57,910 bases of DNA. Source: an uncultured Pelagibacteraceae bacterium. GTDB taxonomy: Bacteria; Pseudomonadota; Alphaproteobacteria; Pelagibacterales; Pelagibacteraceae. Positions 54,082 to 57,910 of the stretch are shown here, piece after piece; position 1 is the stretch's first letter, and the number at the start of each line of letters is the position of its first letter. Under the pieces are notes generated by a model. It did no database searches. It was given only the letters and a program-made list of their open reading frames with translations, and was not told the origin of the DNA. The stretch is from assembly GCA_902524115.1 (NCBI GenBank), contig CABZCA010000008.1:1-57910 (forward strand). Direction: 5' to 3'. A program made the position numbers and the translations under genes.

Positions 54082-55155
54082 TTATAATCTAACTCCTGCC
54101 CCTTTTAAAAACTTTGCTTTTTCGTCAAGTGGCAGTCTTGGACTTGCAGGAAGATCTAAACTATCAAATTTTTTGATTTTATACTTTTCAAGACCTACAA
54201 GTGCAATCATAGCTGCATTATCTCCACATAATTTTGGTTCAGGAAAAATTGGTTTAAAATTATTCTTCTTGCATACTTTGATTAATTTTCTTCTAATACC
54301 TTTATTAGCAGCTACTCCTCCTGCGATTACAAAAGTTTTATTTTTCTTTTTACTAATCTTTTTGAATTCATCAAATGCTATTTGTGTTTTTACTTCTAAA
54401 ATTTCTTCAATTGTTTTTTGAAAAGATGCTGCAAGATCATACCTTTCTTGTTTGGATTTTATAGTGCTTGATATCCTTAAAATCGCAGTTTTAAGACCTG
54501 CAAACGATAAATTACATCCACCTTTATTTATAATTGGTTTAGGAAGTTTAAATTTATTTGCATCTCCCAGCTTTGCAAATTCTTCTAATTTTGGTCCTCC
54601 TGGAAATTCAATACCTAAGAGTTTCGCAGTTTTGTCAAATGCTTCTCCTAAAGCATCATCAATTGTTGTTCCTAATCTTTTATATTTTTCAAGTCCATTC
54701 ACACTTAGATATTGTGTGTGTCCTCCTGAAATTAATAATAATAAATATGGGAAATCTAAGGTTGTACTAAGTTTTGGACTTAAGGCATGCCCTTCAAGAT
54801 GGTTCACACCAATAAATGGTATATTTAGACTTGCAGATAATGCCTTACCAAAATTTAAACCAACAGTAAGGCAAACAATTAAGCCTGGACCAGATGTTGA
54901 AGCAATTGCAGAAACATTATTTAAATTCACACCGCTTTCATTAATTGCTTTTTTTGCAATTAAATCAATTTTTTCAACATGAGATCGTGCCGCAAGTTCA
55001 GGAACTACACCTCCAAATTCTTTGTGAATATCAAATTGACTTGAAACTACATTAGATAATATTTTTACCTTACCGTTTTTATCTTCTTCTATGATTGATA
55101 CTGCAGTTTCATCGCAACTTGTCTCGATTCCAAGGATTATTTTTTTTTCATTCAT
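54082..55155 (-). CDS. tsaD: tRNA N6-adenosine threonylcarbamoyltransferase TsaD
   Basis: A 357-residue ASKHA-fold protein making t6A in ANN-decoding tRNAs. ILGIETSCDETAVSI is the N-terminal phosphate loop, GVNHLEGHAL carries the metal-binding His pair near residue 117, LLLISGGHTQYL and DDALGEAFDKTAKLLG follow, and VIAGGVAANKGIRRKL plus CGDNAAMIALVG complete the site. Length is usual. It is divergent from hemC. Confidence 0.97.
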   Translation of the reverse strand: MNEKKIILGIETSCDETAVSIIEEDKNGKVKILSNVVSSQFDIHKEFGGVVPELAARSHVEKIDLIAKKAINESGVNLNNVSAIASTSGPGLIVCLTVGLNFGKALSASLNIPFIGVNHLEGHALSPKLSTTLDFPYLLLLISGGHTQYLSVNGLEKYKRLGTTIDDALGEAFDKTAKLLGIEFPGGPKLEEFAKLGDANKFKLPKPIINKGGCNLSFAGLKTAILRISSTIKSKQERYDLAASFQKTIEEILEVKTQIAFDEFKKISKKKNKTFVIAGGVAANKGIRRKLIKVCKKNNFKPIFPEPKLCGDNAAMIALVGLEKYKIKKFDSLDLPASPRLPLDEKAKFLKGAGVRL

Positions 55156-55209
55156 AAATATTTATAATTAATACAATTAAACTATAAGAATGTAATAAAA
55201 ATAAGAATT

Positions 55210-56121
55210 ATGAAAAGGGATAAATTTATAATTGGTACTCGAGGAAGTCAGTTAGCTCAAATTTATACTGAAAAAGTGATAAAACATATTAAAAAAGTTT
55301 CATCGACCCACATTGAAACAAAAAAAATAGTCACAAGTGGAGATGAAAACCAAAAGGATAGGTTGTCAAATATTGGAGGAAAAGGATTATTTTCAAAAAA
55401 AATTGAAATAGAATTAATTAATCATAATATTGATATAGCTGTTCATGCTTTAAAAGATATGCCATCGATTGAAACAGAGGGGCTAATAACAAATTTTTAT
55501 TTAAAAAGAAATTCGCCCAATGAAATTTTTATTAGCAACGGCAATATAAATTTTCAAGATCTTAAACCTAATTCGATAATAGGCACTTCTTCTTACAGAA
55601 GGGAATACCAATTAAAAAGTATTAGATCAGATCTGGATTATAAATTAATAAGAGGAAATGTGGATACTAGGATAAAGAAATTAGAAAATGGAGATTACGA
55701 TGCAATTTTACTTTCTAAAGCTGGCATTGAAGCTTTAGGTTTGACAAGTAAAATTACACATGAATTTAATACTGAAGAATTAATACCATGTGCTGGACAA
55801 GGTATTATTGCTATACAATGTAGAGAAAACGATCAAGAAATAATTAATATCTTGGAAAAAATTAATGATGATCAGTCCAGAATAATTGCAAATGCTGAAA
55901 GAAAAATCTTAAAAATACTTGAGGGTGACTGCGATACAGCAGTTGGTGTGTATGCAAAGATTGACAAAGATCTTGCAAATATAAAAGCAGAACTTTTTTC
56001 AGTAGATGGCAAGCAAAGATTTTTTGTTGATGAAAGTGAAGATAAAAAGATGATAGAAGATTTAAGTATTAAGATTGGAGAAAAATTAAAATCAGAGTCA
56101 AAAGGATCTTATAAAAGGTAA
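55210..56121 (+). CDS. hemC: Porphobilinogen deaminase (hydroxymethylbilane synthase)
   Basis: A 303-residue enzyme polymerising four porphobilinogens. FIIGTRGSQLAQIYTEKV is the N-terminal signature, KEIEIEL-like (here KKIEIELINHNIDIAVHALKD) holds the catalytic Asp, GTSSYRREYQLKSIRSDL the pyrrole-binding Arg cluster, and LEGDCDTAVGVYAKI the cofactor-bearing Cys241. It is followed by hemD 1 bp after its stop. It completes, with hemE/H/J elsewhere in the window, much of the haem route. Confidence 0.96.
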   Translation: MKRDKFIIGTRGSQLAQIYTEKVIKHIKKVSSTHIETKKIVTSGDENQKDRLSNIGGKGLFSKKIEIELINHNIDIAVHALKDMPSIETEGLITNFYLKRNSPNEIFISNGNINFQDLKPNSIIGTSSYRREYQLKSIRSDLDYKLIRGNVDTRIKKLENGDYDAILLSKAGIEALGLTSKITHEFNTEELIPCAGQGIIAIQCRENDQEIINILEKINDDQSRIIANAERKILKILEGDCDTAVGVYAKIDKDLANIKAELFSVDGKQRFFVDESEDKKMIEDLSIKIGEKLKSESKGSYKR

Positions 56122-56122
56122 A

Positions 56123-56821
56123 ATGCATATTTTATTAACTAGACCATTAGAAGATAGTAAAGAATTAATATTAAGATTTAGTTCTTTGGGACATAAAGTT
56201 TCTCATTTACCTGTGATAAAAGTCGAACCACTTAAATACGATGAACCTGACTATAACCAATTTAAGGGAGTAATATTTACAAGTTCGAATGCGATTAAGA
56301 ACTTAGATTTAAACAAAGTTGATAAAAAAATCGAATGTTATTGTGTTGGCTCTGCAACAGAAAAAGTTTCAAAGTTAAACGGTTTTCAAAATATTATCTC
56401 TGCAGAAGGAAACGTAAATAATTTAAAAGAATTAATACTACAAAACTTCAACCCAAAAAATGGATCACTTCTTTACGTAAGTGGTGAGATAGTTTCGAGC
56501 AGGTTAGATAAAGATTTAATTTCTGAAGGTTATTCTTTAAAGAGATTGATTAACTATACAGTTTTATCAACTCAAGAAATAAAAGAGGAATTTAGAGCAC
56601 AATTAAAAGCCTCAATTCCTGATATAATTTATATCTACTCAGAAAATAGCGCTAAGAGTTTATTAAATTTACTTAAAAAATACGATCTTTTAGACAATTG
56701 GATGGATACCAATTTGATGTGTATGGGTGAAAAAGCATCAGCAATTTTAAATGAGATCAAGTGGAAAAAAATTTTTCTATTTAACTCTGGTGAAGAAGAG
56801 TTTTTGCTATATAAAATTTAG
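56123..56821 (+). CDS. hemD: Uroporphyrinogen-III synthase
   Basis: A 232-residue HemD. Conservation in this family is low, but LLTRPLEDSKELILRFSSLGH at the start, GVIFTSSNAIKNL and the mid-protein linker with LLYVSGEI, and YIYSENSAKSLLNLL are typical. Position directly after hemC (1-bp gap) supports it. It cyclises hydroxymethylbilane with ring-D inversion. The next gene follows 2 bp after the stop. Confidence 0.9.
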   Translation: MHILLTRPLEDSKELILRFSSLGHKVSHLPVIKVEPLKYDEPDYNQFKGVIFTSSNAIKNLDLNKVDKKIECYCVGSATEKVSKLNGFQNIISAEGNVNNLKELILQNFNPKNGSLLYVSGEIVSSRLDKDLISEGYSLKRLINYTVLSTQEIKEEFRAQLKASIPDIIYIYSENSAKSLLNLLKKYDLLDNWMDTNLMCMGEKASAILNEIKWKKIFLFNSGEEEFLLYKI

Positions 56822-56823
56822 CC

Positions 56824-57909
56824 ATGGGTGTTTTTGAGAATTTTTCTGGACTTTTTTTGTCTGTATGGAAAAAGGGAATTTTAGGTGTTAACTTTGTTGA
56901 GATCTTAATAGGTCTTGGAATATTCTTTATATTCTTAGTTTTTAGAGGGTTAATTAGCAAATTAATCATTAAAAAATTAGAACTTATTACTAAAAGAACA
57001 ACAAATAAACTTGATGATACTTTCGTTAAGGCAATGGAGGGGCCAGCTAGATTTCTTCCAATTGTTCTTGGAGTATTTTTTGCAAGTTACTACATGTCTT
57101 TTGCAGAAGATACGAGGTTATTTTTAGATAACGTAAATAGAACGTTGATCACGATTTTACTTTTTTGGATTATTCATCAAATTATTGAACCAATTTCCTA
57201 TATACTAAGTGGATTTGATAAGATTTTAACTAGAGAACTAATTGGCTGGATTATCAAATCATTAAAAATTTTAATTTTAATCTTAGGAGCTGCAGCTGTT
57301 TTAGAATTATGGGGAATTAAAATTGGTCCAATTATTGCAGGACTTGGTTTATTTGGTGTTGCAGTTGCTTTAGGAGCACAAGATTTATTCAAAAATTTAA
57401 TATCAGGAATTTTAGTACTCGTTGAAAAAAGATTTAAAATGGGTGATTGGATTGAAGTTGAAGGAATAATCGAGGGTGTAGTTGAAAAAATAGGTTTTAG
57501 ATCAACTGTTATAAGAAAATTTGACAAGTCTTTAGCAATTATTCCAAATTTCCAGTTTGCAGAGAATGCTGTAATTAATAAAAGTCAAATTACAAATTGG
57601 AGAATTAGTTGGACAATAACACTTCAGTATGACTCTACTGTTGAACAATTAAAAACTATAAGAAATGAGATAGAAGATTTTATAAATACTTCAGAAGATT
57701 ATGATACTAAAGTTGGCGTTTCTGTTAGGGTTGATAAATTTGCTGATAGCTCAATTGATATGTATGTAAGATGTTATACAAAAACAAACAGTTGGAGCGA
57801 AATGTTGTTGGTTAAAGAAAGACTGGCAATTAAAATTAAGGAAATTGTTGAGGGTAATAAAGCATCTTTTGCATTTCCAAGCACTTCTGTATATGTAGAG
57901 AAGAAATGA
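56824..57909 (+). CDS. MscS family mechanosensitive ion channel
   Basis: A 361-residue membrane protein with five or so hydrophobic segments in the first 190 residues, ending with the pore helix GLGLFGVAVALGAQDLFKNLISG near residue 175, then the MscS beta domain KRFKMGDWIEVEGIIEGVVEKIGFRSTVIRKFD and a C-terminal alpha/beta domain. It would open under membrane tension to release solutes. It is longer than E. coli MscS (286). An ATG overlapping its stop (57906) may start the next gene, which lies outside the window. Confidence 0.9.
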   Translation: MGVFENFSGLFLSVWKKGILGVNFVEILIGLGIFFIFLVFRGLISKLIIKKLELITKRTTNKLDDTFVKAMEGPARFLPIVLGVFFASYYMSFAEDTRLFLDNVNRTLITILLFWIIHQIIEPISYILSGFDKILTRELIGWIIKSLKILILILGAAAVLELWGIKIGPIIAGLGLFGVAVALGAQDLFKNLISGILVLVEKRFKMGDWIEVEGIIEGVVEKIGFRSTVIRKFDKSLAIIPNFQFAENAVINKSQITNWRISWTITLQYDSTVEQLKTIRNEIEDFINTSEDYDTKVGVSVRVDKFADSSIDMYVRCYTKTNSWSEMLLVKERLAIKIKEIVEGNKASFAFPSTSVYVEKK

Positions 57910-57910
57910 T

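Noticed and set aside
54452..54982. Long ORF of 176 codons opposite tsaD
   Set aside because: It lies wholly antisense to a canonical tsaD and shows no domain or ribosome site; it is a shadow.

Overview
The window looks like a piece of a SAR11 (Candidatus Pelagibacter-like, Alphaproteobacteria) chromosome. The DNA is very AT-rich, with runs of A and T everywhere. Proteins are loaded with Lys, Asn and Ile. Genes are packed end to end with 1-11 bp overlaps, only two gaps approach or exceed about 300 bp, and the gene order is alphaproteobacterial. No insertion sequences, prophage, CRISPR array or rRNA were seen. Assignment to SAR11 is inference from gene content and order, not from a marker-gene comparison.

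Layout. 1-2970: a TPR protein cut by the left edge, an OmpR-type winged-helix regulator, an L,D-transpeptidase, a YggS-type PLP protein and a degenerate ThiE-like protein. 2980-5607: two nearly identical porin genes, each closed by a near-identical GGCCCC hairpin terminator, with a small MarR-like regulator between them. 5815-10408: DUF3576 lipoprotein, leuS, lptE, holA. 10402-19758: an unbroken minus-strand run parB, parA, rsmG, mnmG, mnmE, rho, hemJ, hemH, hemE. 19759-20043: an intergenic region that I read as the likely replication origin. 20044-23496: ppsR, maf, aroE, coaE, dnaQ on the plus strand. 23493-27288: secB, fxsA, a Tim44-like gene, an Smr gene, and hslVU with a frameshift in hslU.

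27380-35081 is one dense plus-strand block: hisB, hisH, an inserted FkbM methyltransferase, hisA, hisF, hisE, then malyl-CoA lyase and malate-CoA ligase (mcl, mtkA, mtkB), a HIT protein and an acetyltransferase. 35074-46720 holds lolA, ftsK, a UbiH-type monooxygenase, a LON-domain protein, a TPR-sulfotransferase, tRNA-Gly(GCC), a TPR protein with a CHCC metal-site-like motif, a pterin dehydratase, purH, a heparinase-like protein and rpe. 46764-53949 holds a YggT protein, a two-gene sodium:solute symporter with an EF-hand-like loop, an unrecognised gene, acs, an EVE-domain protein and a second TPR-sulfotransferase. 53965-57909 holds a 38-residue Lys-rich ORF, tsaD, hemC, hemD and an MscS channel.

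The strongest system-level reading is that this is the origin and centromere region of the chromosome. parAB sit beside one perfect 16-bp parS (inside rsmG) and one near-perfect parS (inside mnmG). About 7 kb away, the divergent hemE/ppsR gap has a consensus DnaA box, two one-mismatch boxes and two CtrA-type TTAA-N7-TTAA sites. The heme genes (hemE, hemH, hemJ, hemC, hemD) give five steps of heme synthesis in two clusters. The his-mcl-mtk block couples histidine synthesis to a malate/glyoxylate/acetyl-CoA route in one apparent transcription unit. Genes with the most novelty are the TPR-CHCC protein, the TPR-sulfotransferases, the tandem porins with an embedded regulator, and the small Lys-rich ORF fused translationally to tsaD.
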